Positions 33,248-44,454 of a stretch of DNA of 64,000 bases are shown in pieces (the first letter of the stretch is position 1; each line of letters opens with the position of its first letter). This DNA is from Cellulomonas sp. GTDB taxonomy: Bacteria > Actinomycetota > Actinomycetes > Actinomycetales > Cellulomonadaceae. The notes beneath the pieces were generated by a model. The model ran no database searches and was not told the DNA's origin. It was given only the letters and a program-made list of their open reading frames with translations. The position numbers were made by a program, and so were the translations under genes. The stretch lies in assembly GCF_015234515.1 (NCBI RefSeq), contig NZ_JADGMY010000010.1:186001-250000 (forward strand). Reading direction: 5' to 3'.

Positions 33248-33808
33248 TCAGGGCAGCGCGTTCCACTGGGCGCGCGCCAGCCGGAACCCGATCCCGCCGG
33301 CGTCCGTGCACGTCACGCCGTCGGTCCCCGACGCGCACGTGTAGTCACCGACGGTCTCCCGGAGCCCGTACGTGAGCTCGGGGCCGTCGGCGGTCACCCG
33401 CGGGGCGTCGTCGTCCTCGCACACGAAGCCGAAGCCCTCGGCGTCGAGCCGCAGGAGGTGCCCGGTCTCGGCCTCGCAGCCGGTGACCTGCGGCGGCGCG
33501 TAGGTGAAGCTGCGGATGCTGCACAACACACCCTCGACGCCCATCTCGCACGCGATGTTCCCGCTGGGCAGCGTGAACGCGACGGTCTCGTCCGGGCGGC
33601 CCTCGCCGTCCTCGTCGCCGTCGCCGACGTCCGACGTCGCCGTCGGCGTCGAGGTGGTGGTCGCTGCCGACGCTGCGTCGCCCGACCCGCCCCCGCCGGG
33701 CAGGGTCGCCGCGAGCACCACGACGAGCAGCAGCACGAGCAGCACGTCGATGAGGACGAACGCCTGCATGCCCCGGCTCAGACCGCGCAGCAGCTCCGGA
33801 GCTCTCAC
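33248..33808 (-). CDS. membrane-anchored DUF6636-like extracytoplasmic protein
   Basis: A 186-residue protein with GTG start overlapping the previous stop (GTGA). One membrane segment near residues 16-36 (AFVLIDVLLVLLLVVVLAA) is followed by a Gly/Thr/Asp/Glu-rich linker to about residue 75, then a domain with FTLPSGNIACEMG, C-x-I, TGCEAETG, FVCEDDD and YTCASGTDGVTC. The spaced cysteines and the F-x-LPSGN-I-x-C motif match DUF6636, a small secreted domain common in actinobacteria with no known function. It should face the outside. It overlaps the nitroreductase-like gene, suggesting one transcript. Confidence 0.75.
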   Translation of the reverse strand: MRAPELLRGLSRGMQAFVLIDVLLVLLLVVVLAATLPGGGGSGDAASAATTTSTPTATSDVGDGDEDGEGRPDETVAFTLPSGNIACEMGVEGVLCSIRSFTYAPPQVTGCEAETGHLLRLDAEGFGFVCEDDDAPRVTADGPELTYGLRETVGDYTCASGTDGVTCTDAGGIGFRLARAQWNALP

Positions 33809-34425
33809 GCCTTCTGCGCCTCCGTGGTATCGAACACCGGCCCCTGCGTGCGCGTGCGCTTCAGCTCGTAGAACCCGGGGACGCTCGTGACGAGCGCGAG
33901 ACCGTCGAAGAGCCGGCCCGCGTCCTCGCCCTTCGGCGCCGGGGTGATGACGGGCCCGAAGAAGCCGACGCCGTCGATCGCGACGACCGGCGTCCCGACC
34001 TCGTCGCCGACGAGCTCCATGGCCTGCTGGTGCGAGGCCCGCAGCAGGTCGTCGACCTCGTCGGTGGCGGCGACGTCCGCGAGGGACGCCGGCAGGCCGA
34101 CCTCGGCGAGCGACTCGGCGACGATCGCCGCGGTGTCGGACCTCCCGCCGGGGTGCCGGCGCGTGCCCATGGCGTCGTACAGCGGCTTGAGGACCTGGTC
34201 CCCGTGGTCCCGCGCGGCGGCGACCAGCACGCGCACCGGGCCCCAGGAGGCGTCCAGCAGCTCGCGGTAGCCGTCGGGCAGGTCACGCCCCTCGTTGAGG
34301 ACGGACAGGCTCATGACGTGCCACCGGACCTCGACGTCCCGGACGCGCGCGACCTCGTCCATCCAGCGGGACGTCATCCACGCCCACGGGCACGCGGGGT
34401 CGAACCAGAAGTCGACGACGGGCAC
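33805..34425 (-). CDS. DsbA-fold mycothiol-dependent nitroreductase homologue (Rv2466c-like)
   Basis: The protein has 206 residues, GTG start after GAGGAGA. It follows the M. tuberculosis Rv2466c pattern along its whole length: VDFWFDPACPWAWMTSRW, EVRWHVMSLSVLNEGRDL, DEVGTPVVAIDGVGFFGPVI and FYELKRTRT. That protein is a mycothiol-dependent reductase with a CPWC active site. Here the second cysteine is Ala (CPWA), which leaves a single thiol; mycothiol may supply the second. It presumably works in the cytoplasm against oxidants or nitro-compounds. Divergent from pepN across 234 bases. Confidence 0.85.
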   Translation of the reverse strand: MPVVDFWFDPACPWAWMTSRWMDEVARVRDVEVRWHVMSLSVLNEGRDLPDGYRELLDASWGPVRVLVAAARDHGDQVLKPLYDAMGTRRHPGGRSDTAAIVAESLAEVGLPASLADVAATDEVDDLLRASHQQAMELVGDEVGTPVVAIDGVGFFGPVITPAPKGEDAGRLFDGLALVTSVPGFYELKRTRTQGPVFDTTEAQKA

Positions 34426-34659
34426 GCGGTCTCCTCTCGCTGACGGGTCGTGCCAGAGTGTGCCCCTTCCGGCGCCGGGGTGCACATCCCGCTCCGCTCC
34501 CCGGCCGTGCGGGACCCCCGTGGCATGATCGTGCGGTCGCGCACCAGCGACACGGTGGCGCCTCGCCACGGCCCCGACCCGACCTCCGGTCGTCGCCGAC
34601 CGCCCGGTCGCCGCTGCAGCCCCTCGTGGCCACCGCCGCAGATCGATCGGAGAGCATCC

Positions 34660-37266
<2,607 letters not shown>

Positions 37267-37276
37267 CCGCTCACGT

Positions 37277-37308
37277 CGACGGCCGGGCACCGACGTGCCC
37301 GGCCGTCG
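37277..37308. terminator. bidirectional terminator between pepN and the convergent kinase gene
   Basis: CGACGGCCGGGCAC and GTGCCCGGCCGTCG are perfect 14-base complements around CGAC, 10 bases after the pepN stop. Confidence 0.75.
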
Positions 37309-37364
37309 GCGTCCCGGGCGTCGGCGTCCCGGGCGTCGGCGTCCCCGGCGTCGGCGTCCCGGTC
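37305..37364. repeat. four tandem copies of a 15-bp unit
   Basis: GTCGGCGTCCCGGGC is repeated four times head-to-tail, the last two copies with single changes (CCCCGGC and CCCGGTC). It fills the gap between the terminator and the end of the next gene and touches neither reading frame. Probably slippage; it could vary between strains. Confidence 0.85.
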
Positions 37365-37365
37365 G

Positions 37366-37908
37366 TCAGCGGGCGTGCTCGAGGGCGCGCAACCAGCGCT
37401 CGGCGGCGCGGGGGTCACGCAGCCGCACGACGTCCGACCCCGGTGCCTGCGCGCGTCGCGCGTACCGCTCGGCCACTGCGCCGTGGTTGTGCCAGGCCCA
37501 CAGGACGATGTTGCGGTGCGGGTCGGCGTGCCGCAGGTTCGCGAGCGTCTCCCGGTTGCCGTGCCACAGCTCGCGCCGCGTGACGCCCCGCCACAGCGTC
37601 CGGCGCACGACCCGTGCCATGACGGTCCGCCGCGGGTAGTCCAGCCACACCAGCGTGTCCGCGCCGTCGAGGAGGTCGCGGACCTGGGACTCCCAGTTGC
37701 CGTCGACGACCCAGCGGGCTCCCGCCGTCCGCGCGCGGAGGTCGGCGCGTGCCTCGTCGGGATCGCGCTTGACCCACGCCGGCCCCCAGAACACCTCGTC
37801 GAGCTCGACGTGCGGAGCGTCCAGCACCCGGGCGAGACGGCGAGCGAAGGTCGTCTTGCCCGCGCCGGAGACACCGACCACGCGCACGCGACACAGCTGC
37901 GCGCTCAC
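37366..37908 (-). CDS. P-loop kinase-like protein (FlaR/adenylate-kinase-related)
   Basis: A 180-residue P-loop protein, GTG start overlapping the malQ stop (GTGA). Walker A is GVSGAGKTT near residues 12-20; the lid and acceptor region DAPHVELDEVFWGPAWVKRD and the segment VVDGNWESQVRDLL, WLDYPRRTVMARVVRRT match the small 'topology modulation'/adenylate-kinase-like family. The phosphate acceptor is unknown. Translational coupling to malQ is probably positional only. Confidence 0.75.
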   Translation of the reverse strand: MSAQLCRVRVVGVSGAGKTTFARRLARVLDAPHVELDEVFWGPAWVKRDPDEARADLRARTAGARWVVDGNWESQVRDLLDGADTLVWLDYPRRTVMARVVRRTLWRGVTRRELWHGNRETLANLRHADPHRNIVLWAWHNHGAVAERYARRAQAPGSDVVRLRDPRAAERWLRALEHAR

Positions 37909-40031
37909 TCGCCCATCGCGTCGGCGAGCGACTGCGCGCGTGCGTTGGTGAACAGTTCGTCGAGGAGCACCAGCCGCCCGGTGCCGTCGGCGAGCGGCAC
38001 CTTCCAGTTGGGGTACTCCTGGTCGGTGCCCGGCTGGTTCTGCGCACGGCGCTCCCCCACGGCGTCGGCCAGGGAGACCCCGTGCAGGACCGACGGTGTC
38101 GCGCGGATCCACCGGTGCAGTGCCTCGACGACCTCCCGCTCGGAGGGGTCGTGGCCCAGGAGCCCGCGCTCGCGCAGCGCGTCGAGCATCCGGTCGCGCT
38201 CGGCCGCGGCGTGCTCACGCACCTGGGCGACGGGCTCCGACAGCAGCCCGAGGCGGTCGCGCAGCGTGACGTGCTCCCCCGCGAGGTACCCGGCGGTCGG
38301 CGGCAGGTCGTGCGTCGTCACGGTGGCCAGCGCCAGCTCGCGGTACGTCTCGGGAGGGCGGGGGCGTCCGTCGTGCTCCTGCTCGAACCACAGCACCGAC
38401 GTCCCGAGGATGCCGCGGTCGTTGAGGTAGTCGCGCACCCAGGGCTCGACGGTGCCCAGGTCCTCGCCGATGACGACCGCACCGGCGCGGTGCGCCTCCA
38501 GCGCGAGGATCCCGATGAGGGCGTCGTGGTCGTAGCGCACGTACGCGCCGTCCTTGGCGCTGTTGCCCACGGGCACCCACCACAGCCGGAACAGGCCGAT
38601 GACGTGGTCGATCCGGATGGCCCCCGCGTGCCGCAGCACCGTGCGGAGCATGTCGCGGTAAGGGCGGTACGCGGCGCGCGCGAGCGCCTCGGGGTGCCAC
38701 GGCGGCTGCGACCAGTTCTGCCCCTGCTGGTTGTACATGTCGGGCGGGGCGCCCACGGACGCACCGGTGGCCAGGACGTCGCGCAGCGCCCACGCGTCGG
38801 AGCCCTGGGCGTGCACGCCGACCGCGAGGTCGTGCATGATCCCCAGCGCCATGCCGCCCTCGCGCACGACCCGCTGCGCGCGCTCGAGCTGCTCGTCGGC
38901 GACCCACTGCAGCCACGACCAGAAGACGACGCGGTCGGCCAGCTCGACCGCCGCTGCGGCGACCGCGTCGGACAGCGGGTCGCGCAGGTCCTCGCTCCAG
39001 CCCGCCACGGGCCCGTACCGCTCGACGAGCGCGCACCACAGCGCGAACTCGCGCAGCCCCTCGCCCTCCTCCTCGACGAAGGCGTCGAACGCGGCCTGGC
39101 GCGCCGCCGACCGCGGGTGGGCGTGCACGACCTCGAGCGCGGCACGCTTGGCGGCCCAGACTGCGTCGCGGTCGATCGGCCCGGTGTCGGTGTCCAGCGC
39201 GAGCACGGGTTCCGCGGCCCACTCCACGAGGGCACGGTCCGCGGCGGACAGGTACGCCGTCTCGCGCACGTCCTCCACGCGGATGTACAGCGGGTTGACG
39301 AAGCGGCGCGTGGTCGGCAGGTAGGGGCTCGGGGTGAGCGGCTCGACGGGCTCCGCCGCGTGCAGGGGGTTGACCAGCAGGAAGTCCGCGCCCCACCGGT
39401 GCGCCGCGAGCCAGCCCAGCTCGGCGAGGTCTGCAAGGTCACCCACCCCCCACGACCTGCTCGAGCGCACCGAGTAGAGCTGGGCCATGAGCCCCCAGAC
39501 GCTCTCCTCCCGCAGTCGCTCGGGCAGCTCCAGCCGTCGCGGTGTCACGACGACGGGGCTGTGCGCGTGCGCGCTGGGTCCCTCGGCGTGGAGCTCGTGC
39601 CAGCCCAGCGGCAGGTCGTCGGGGACGACGAAGGTCGCGCGCCCGACCAGGCGCCCGTCCACCGAGCGCGGCTCGACCACGACGTCGACCTGCGTCAGCT
39701 CGCGGCGACCGCCACCCGCGTCCGGCTCGATCTCGAGCCAGACGTCGACGGGGTCGCCGTGCGTCACGTGCACCGACACCTGGACGGACTCGCCCTGCCG
39801 CACGACCACCACGGGCGGGAGGACGCGCCGCCACGGCGTGTTCTCGACGTTCGCCAGCGCCAGCGCGATGCGCTCCGGGGAGGAGGCGTCGACGCCGAGG
39901 GCGGCGAGCACCCGGACGACGGTCTCGTCGCTCGCCTCGTGGTCGTGGCCGTCGTGCCCGCGGTAGCCGGGCACGACGTCGTAGGCGGCGGCGAGCCGCC
40001 ACAGGTCCTCATGGGTCGTCGTCTCGGGCAC
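37905..40031 (-). CDS. malQ: 4-alpha-glucanotransferase
   Basis: The protein has 708 residues, GTG start. It transfers maltodextrin chains during glycogen and maltose use. The GH77 core is preceded by an actinobacterial N-terminal domain of about 160 residues with beta-sandwich character. Catalytic features are AIRIDHVIGLFRLWWVP (Asp nucleophile), VVIGEDLGTV (Glu acid/base) and TTHDLPPTAGYLAG (third Asp). NPLHA and PSPYLP loops are typical of MalQ. It reads divergently from the prolyl oligopeptidase gene with 143 bases between. No other glycogen genes are here. Confidence 0.94.
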   Translation of the reverse strand: MPETTTHEDLWRLAAAYDVVPGYRGHDGHDHEASDETVVRVLAALGVDASSPERIALALANVENTPWRRVLPPVVVVRQGESVQVSVHVTHGDPVDVWLEIEPDAGGGRRELTQVDVVVEPRSVDGRLVGRATFVVPDDLPLGWHELHAEGPSAHAHSPVVVTPRRLELPERLREESVWGLMAQLYSVRSSRSWGVGDLADLAELGWLAAHRWGADFLLVNPLHAAEPVEPLTPSPYLPTTRRFVNPLYIRVEDVRETAYLSAADRALVEWAAEPVLALDTDTGPIDRDAVWAAKRAALEVVHAHPRSAARQAAFDAFVEEEGEGLREFALWCALVERYGPVAGWSEDLRDPLSDAVAAAAVELADRVVFWSWLQWVADEQLERAQRVVREGGMALGIMHDLAVGVHAQGSDAWALRDVLATGASVGAPPDMYNQQGQNWSQPPWHPEALARAAYRPYRDMLRTVLRHAGAIRIDHVIGLFRLWWVPVGNSAKDGAYVRYDHDALIGILALEAHRAGAVVIGEDLGTVEPWVRDYLNDRGILGTSVLWFEQEHDGRPRPPETYRELALATVTTHDLPPTAGYLAGEHVTLRDRLGLLSEPVAQVREHAAAERDRMLDALRERGLLGHDPSEREVVEALHRWIRATPSVLHGVSLADAVGERRAQNQPGTDQEYPNWKVPLADGTGRLVLLDELFTNARAQSLADAMGE

Positions 40032-40174
40032 ACGTCGATCCTGCCAGAGGGTGCGTCGTGCGGCTCGACGCGGGGCCGGGGACCCGGCCGACGTCCACCC
40101 GTCGCGGAGCTCCCGTGCCCGTACCGCCCCCGGGTCCGCCAGTCGGCCCGTCGGTCGACGTAGCCTGGGGCACC

Positions 40175-42376
40175 GTGACGACCCAGCCGCTGCGGGACGA
40201 CCCGCGTCCCGCCTCACCCGTTGCCACCTACCCCGTCGCCCAGCGCGCCGACCTCGTCGAGGAGCTCCACGGCCGACGTGTCGCCGACCCGTACCGGGCC
40301 CTCGAGGACGCCGACGACGAGGGCACGCAGCGCTGGTCCGGCGCGCAGGACGACCTGTACGGCGCCTACCGGTCCGCGCTGACGGCCCGGGCCGCCGGTA
40401 CGCCGTTCGCCGACGAGGCGCTGCACGCGCGGCTGAGCACGCTGCTCGGCGCGGGGTTCGTCAGCGCGCCCGCGTGGCGCGGGGACCGGCGGTTCTTCTC
40501 CCGGCGCGCGGGCGACCAGGAGCACGCCGTGGTCGTCGTCGCCGAGCCCGGCCCGGACGGGACCGAGACCGAGCGCGTCCTGATCGACCCGCTCGCGCTC
40601 GACGCGACCGGCACGACGACCCTGGACGGGTGGCAGCCCTCGAAGGAGGGCGACCTGCTCGCCTACAAGGTGTCGCACGGCGGCACCGAGGAGAGCGTGC
40701 TGCACGTGCTGGACGTCGCGACGGGCGAGCTGGTCGACGGGCCGATCGACCGGACTCGCCACTCCCCCGTCGCCTGGCTGCCGGGCGGTGAGGCGTTCTA
40801 CTACGTGCGCCGCCTCGCGCCCGACCTGCTGCCCGCCGACGAGCAGCAGTACCACCGCCGCGTCTGGCTGCACCGCGTCGGCACGCCCGCGGACCAGGAC
40901 GTCGAGGTGTTCGGCGCGGGGCTGCCCATGACGAGCTACTACGGCCTGCAGGTCAGCCGCGACGGACGCTGGCTGCTGGTCTCGGCCGCGGCCGGCACGG
41001 CACCGCGCAACGACGTCTGGATCGCCGACCTCACGGCGCCCGGCGCCCTGGAGGCGCCACCGTTCGTCGAGGTCGCGGTCGGCCTCGACGCCGAGGTCGG
41101 CGCGTGGGTCGCCCGTGACGGACGGCTCTTCGTGCACACGGACCTCGACGCCCCCCGCGGACGCCTCGCCGTCACGGACCCCACGACGCCCGGCGTCGAG
41201 CACTGGGTGACGCTGCTCGCGCAGGACGACGTCGCAGTCCTGGAGGACGTCGCCCTCGTCGACGCGGGCGACGCGTCGCAGCCGACCGCGCTGCTCGCGG
41301 CGTGGCGACGGCACACGGTTAGCGAGGTCACCGTCCACGACCCACGCACCGGCGCCCGCACGGGCGAGCTCCCGCTGCCCGGCCTCGGCTCGGTCTCCGG
41401 GCTCGTCACCCGGCCCGACGGCGGGCCCGAGGTCTGGTTCGGGTACACCGACCACGTGTCGGTGCCGCGCGTGCACCGGTACGACGCGACCACGGGCGCC
41501 GTCACGCTGTGGGCCGCACCCCCCGGAGCGTTGCCCGACCTACCGGCGGTCCGCACGCAGCAGATCGAGGTCACGAGCGCCGACGGCACGACCGTGCGGG
41601 CGTTCGTGCTCGCACGCGCCGACCGCGTGGCCGTCGACGGGCGGCCGCTCGCGCCGGCCCCGACCGTCCTGTACGGGTACGGCGGCTTCCAGATCAGCCT
41701 CGACCCCGCCTACTCGGCCACCACGCTCGCGTGGGTCGAGGCGGGCGGCGTGTACGTCGTCGCCCACCTGCGCGGCGGCGGCGAGGAGGGTGAGGAGTGG
41801 CACCGCGCGGGCATGCGGGCCACGAAGCAGAACGTGTTCGACGACTTCCACGCGGTCGCGGAGCACCTGGTGGCCGAGGGCTGGACGACACCGGACCGGC
41901 TCGCGTGCTGGGGCGGGTCCAACGGTGGTCTGCTCGTGGGGGCGGCCGTCACGCAGCGCCCCGACCTGTGGGCGGCGGCCGTGTGCTCGGCGCCGCTGCT
42001 GGACATGGTCCGGTACCAGCGCTTCGGGATGGGCGTCACGTGGACCGAGGAGTACGGCGACGCCGACGACCCCGAGGAACTCGGCTGGCTCCTCGGGTAC
42101 TCGCCATACCACCGCGTCATCGAGGGCACGGCCTACCCCGCGGTGCTCTTCACGGTCTTCGAGGGCGACTCGCGCGTCGACCCGCTGCACGCCCGCAAGC
42201 TCGCCGCGGCGCTGCAGCACGCGACGACCTCGGACCCCGCCGAGCGGCCGGTGCTGCTGCGACGTGAGGTCGGCGTGGGGCACGGCGCGCGCGCACTGTC
42301 GCGCACGATCGGGCTGTCGGTCGAGCAGCTGCAGTTCGTCGCCGACCGCACGGGCCTGCTGGGAGCGGCACGATGA
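40175..42376 (+). CDS. prolyl oligopeptidase family serine peptidase (S9A, oligopeptidase B-like)
   Basis: A 733-residue peptidase with an N-terminal seven-bladed propeller (about 70-430) and a C-terminal alpha/beta-hydrolase. The nucleophile is S582 in WGGSNGG; Asp is in [15 protein letters not shown] and His in [27 protein letters not shown] and [18 protein letters not shown] are the oxyanion region. It should cleave short peptides after basic residues or proline. No signal peptide. The GTG is the only start that fits the family; the frame runs on upstream antisense to malQ and is not coding there. The stop overlaps the mscS-like start (ATGA). Confidence 0.93.
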   Translation: MTTQPLRDDPRPASPVATYPVAQRADLVEELHGRRVADPYRALEDADDEGTQRWSGAQDDLYGAYRSALTARAAGTPFADEALHARLSTLLGAGFVSAPAWRGDRRFFSRRAGDQEHAVVVVAEPGPDGTETERVLIDPLALDATGTTTLDGWQPSKEGDLLAYKVSHGGTEESVLHVLDVATGELVDGPIDRTRHSPVAWLPGGEAFYYVRRLAPDLLPADEQQYHRRVWLHRVGTPADQDVEVFGAGLPMTSYYGLQVSRDGRWLLVSAAAGTAPRNDVWIADLTAPGALEAPPFVEVAVGLDAEVGAWVARDGRLFVHTDLDAPRGRLAVTDPTTPGVEHWVTLLAQDDVAVLEDVALVDAGDASQPTALLAAWRRHTVSEVTVHDPRTGARTGELPLPGLGSVSGLVTRPDGGPEVWFGYTDHVSVPRVHRYDATTGAVTLWAAPPGALPDLPAVRTQQIEVTSADGTTVRAFVLARADRVAVDGRPLAPAPTVLYGYGGFQISLDPAYSATTLAWVEAGGVYVVAHLRGGGEEGEEWHRAGMRATKQNVFDDFHAVAEHLVAEGWTTPDRLACWGGSNGGLLVGAAVTQRPDLWAAAVCSAPLLDMVRYQRFGMGVTWTEEYGDADDPEELGWLLGYSPYHRVIEGTAYPAVLFTVFEGDSRVDPLHARKLAAALQHATTSDPAERPVLLRREVGVGHGARALSRTIGLSVEQLQFVADRTGLLGAAR

Positions 42377-43527
42377 CGCGGTCGACCATGTCCCCGAGCG
42401 CCGACCCCACCCTGCCGGCGCTGCCGAAGGACACCGAGGACATCCCGCAGTGGCTCGCCGAGCTCGGCGAGTGGTTCGTCGGCGTCCCCCTGCGCATCGT
42501 CCTGATCATCGTGTTCAGCGCGATCGTCCTGCTCCTGCTGCGCCGCGCGATCGCCGGCATCACCCGGCACATCGCCGAGGGCGAGCCGGTGATCGAGCGC
42601 GGGGTCCTGCGCCCGATCGGACGGACCGAGGTGGGCTCGGTCCTGCTCAAGGCGAACCCGCTGGCCAACGCCCGGCGGGCGCAGCGGGCACGGACCATCG
42701 GCTCGGTGCTGCGCTCGACCGCCTCGGTGGTCGTCTGGTCGCTGGCCGCGGTGCTCGTGCTCGACTCCCTCGGCGTCAACCTGGCACCGTTCATCGCCTC
42801 CGCCGGGATCGTGGGCGTGGCCGTCGGCTTCGGTGCGCAGAGCCTGGTGAAGGACTTCCTGTCGGGCCTGTTCATGCTGCTCGAGGACCAGTACGGCGTC
42901 GGTGACGTCGTCGACGTCGGCCCCGCCACCGGGACCGTCGAGGCCGTGGCCCTGCGCGTCACCAAGATCCGCGACGAGGACGGCACGCTCTGGTACGTGC
43001 CGAACGGCTCGATGGTCCGCGTCGGCAACAAGACGCAGGGCTACAGCACGGCCGTGGTCGAGGTGGACGTCGACTACTTCGTCGACCTCGACGAGGCATC
43101 CGGTCTGCTCCGGCAGGCCGCGCGCGACGTCGCCGCGGACCCGGTCGTCGGCACCTACCTGCAGGGCGAGCCGACGGTCACGGGAGCCGAGAAGCTGGCG
43201 GCCGACGCCGTGGGGCTGCGGCTGTCCGTGCGGACGGCACCGGCGATGCAGTGGGAGGTGGCCCGCCACCTGCGGGTCGCCGTCCGCCGCGTGCTCGAGG
43301 CGGCCGCGATGCCGCTCGCCGGGCAGCGCGACGCGCTGGTCGCGCACCGGGAGCGGATCGGCGGGGTCACGGACGCCGGGCCGGTGGACGCGGACACGAG
43401 CACGGACGCGGCCACGCAGCCCTCGTCGGACGGCAGCCCGCAGGACGTCGAGCCGACGCGCGACCCGCACGACACCCCGGTCCACGAGGCGGTCGAGCCC
43501 GACCAGCCGCCGCGCCCGACGCGGTGA
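42373..43527 (+). CDS. small-conductance mechanosensitive channel (MscS family)
   Basis: A 384-residue membrane protein starting with an ATGA overlap. Helices at about 38-58, 118-138 and 140-165 precede the pore helix [32 protein letters not shown], the TM3 region of MscS, then the beta domain ([35 protein letters not shown]). The last 60 residues are acidic and disordered. It releases osmolytes when turgor rises. Co-translation with the peptidase seems accidental. Confidence 0.93.
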   Translation: MTRSTMSPSADPTLPALPKDTEDIPQWLAELGEWFVGVPLRIVLIIVFSAIVLLLLRRAIAGITRHIAEGEPVIERGVLRPIGRTEVGSVLLKANPLANARRAQRARTIGSVLRSTASVVVWSLAAVLVLDSLGVNLAPFIASAGIVGVAVGFGAQSLVKDFLSGLFMLLEDQYGVGDVVDVGPATGTVEAVALRVTKIRDEDGTLWYVPNGSMVRVGNKTQGYSTAVVEVDVDYFVDLDEASGLLRQAARDVAADPVVGTYLQGEPTVTGAEKLAADAVGLRLSVRTAPAMQWEVARHLRVAVRRVLEAAAMPLAGQRDALVAHRERIGGVTDAGPVDADTSTDAATQPSSDGSPQDVEPTRDPHDTPVHEAVEPDQPPRPTR

Positions 43528-43537
43528 CGCGCAGCAC

Positions 43538-44008
43538 TCAGCGGGCGGGGGCCCACTCCAGCAACGCCTGACCCGCGTCCACGTGGTCGCCGTCGGCGAC
43601 CGACGACGTGAGGGCCGCAGGGTCCCCCTGCAGCGCGATCACCGGGCACATGGTCGACAGGCCCGCGGCGGCGACGTCCACGGGCGACCAGGTCAGCACG
43701 ACCTGGCCCGCGCGGACGCGCTGCCCCCGCTCGACGCGCAGGTCGAAGCCCAGACCCGCGAGCGTCACGGTGTCGATGCCGACGTGCACCAGCACCCCCC
43801 GCCCGTCGTCCAGCTCGAGCGCGAACGCGTGGGGGTGCAGGGCGCCCACCACGCCGTCGCACGGCGCCAGCACGTCCTGCCGCCCGTTGCGGTCCGGCTC
43901 GAGCGCCACGCCCGGCCCGACCATCTCGCCGGCGAAGACCTCGTCCGGCACGGCCGACAGCGGTCGCACGACGCCGGGCACGGGGCTCGTGAGCCGCAGC
44001 AGGGTCAC
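43538..44008 (-). CDS. PTS EIIA component, glucose type (Crr-like)
   Basis: A 156-residue single-domain EIIA. DVLAPCDGVVGALHPHAFAL carries the auxiliary His (H60) and RGVLVHVGIDTVTLAG the phosphorylated His (H75). The GTG has only a weak ribosome site but gives the normal family length. EIIA takes phosphate from HPr and gives it to EIIB. It follows the EIIB gene by 13 bases in the same operon, with ptsI reading the other way. Both active histidines are intact. Confidence 0.9.
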   Translation of the reverse strand: MTLLRLTSPVPGVVRPLSAVPDEVFAGEMVGPGVALEPDRNGRQDVLAPCDGVVGALHPHAFALELDDGRGVLVHVGIDTVTLAGLGFDLRVERGQRVRAGQVVLTWSPVDVAAAGLSTMCPVIALQGDPAALTSSVADGDHVDAGQALLEWAPAR

Positions 44009-44021
44009 CCGCGTGCCGTGG

Positions 44022-44252
44022 TCAGCGCAGGCCGTCGAGCTCGGCGGCGAGGTTGTCCGCCTCCGGACCGACGATGACCTGCACGATGCGACCCGAGCGC
44101 ACGACGCCGAACGCGCCGCTCGCCTTGAGCGCGGCCTCGTCGACGAGATCCGCGTCACCGACCTCGACCCGCAGCCGGGTGATGCACGGCTCGAGGTCGA
44201 CGACGTTCGTCTCGCCACCCAGCGCCGCCAGGATCTGCTGTGCCTTGCTCAA
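44022..44252 (-). CDS. PTS EIIB component, glucose/N-acetylglucosamine type
   Basis: A 76-residue stand-alone IIB domain with the phospho-cysteine C23 in VVDLEPCITRLRVEV and FGVVRSGRIVQVIVGPEADN, the features of the glucose/GlcNAc IIB family. Upstream in-frame codons look non-coding. TTG at the start of SKAQQILAALGG is chosen because GGGGAGAG sits seven bases before it. TTG starts are uncommon, so this is noteworthy. The matching IIC membrane domain is not in the window. Confidence 0.88.
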   Translation of the reverse strand: MSKAQQILAALGGETNVVDLEPCITRLRVEVGDADLVDEAALKASGAFGVVRSGRIVQVIVGPEADNLAAELDGLR

Positions 44253-44454
44253 TGGGCTCTCCCCGGGTGTCGTCCGTCTCTCACCCAGGCTACCGCCGCG
44301 GCGAGCCGCGCGGCTCCCCCGTCCGCCCACTGCGACGCGCCGCGCGCGCGTGTCGCCGCTGGCCCGCCGCGCGCGCGGGCGACAGACTGCTGGGGCACGA
44401 CGACGAGGCCCGCACGGGTGCCCGCGTCGTCGCAGGTACCGAGGAGGTCCCGGG

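Noticed and set aside
37305-37364. CRISPR-like array
   Set aside because: Direct 15-bp repeats with no spacers and no cas genes; simple tandem repeat.
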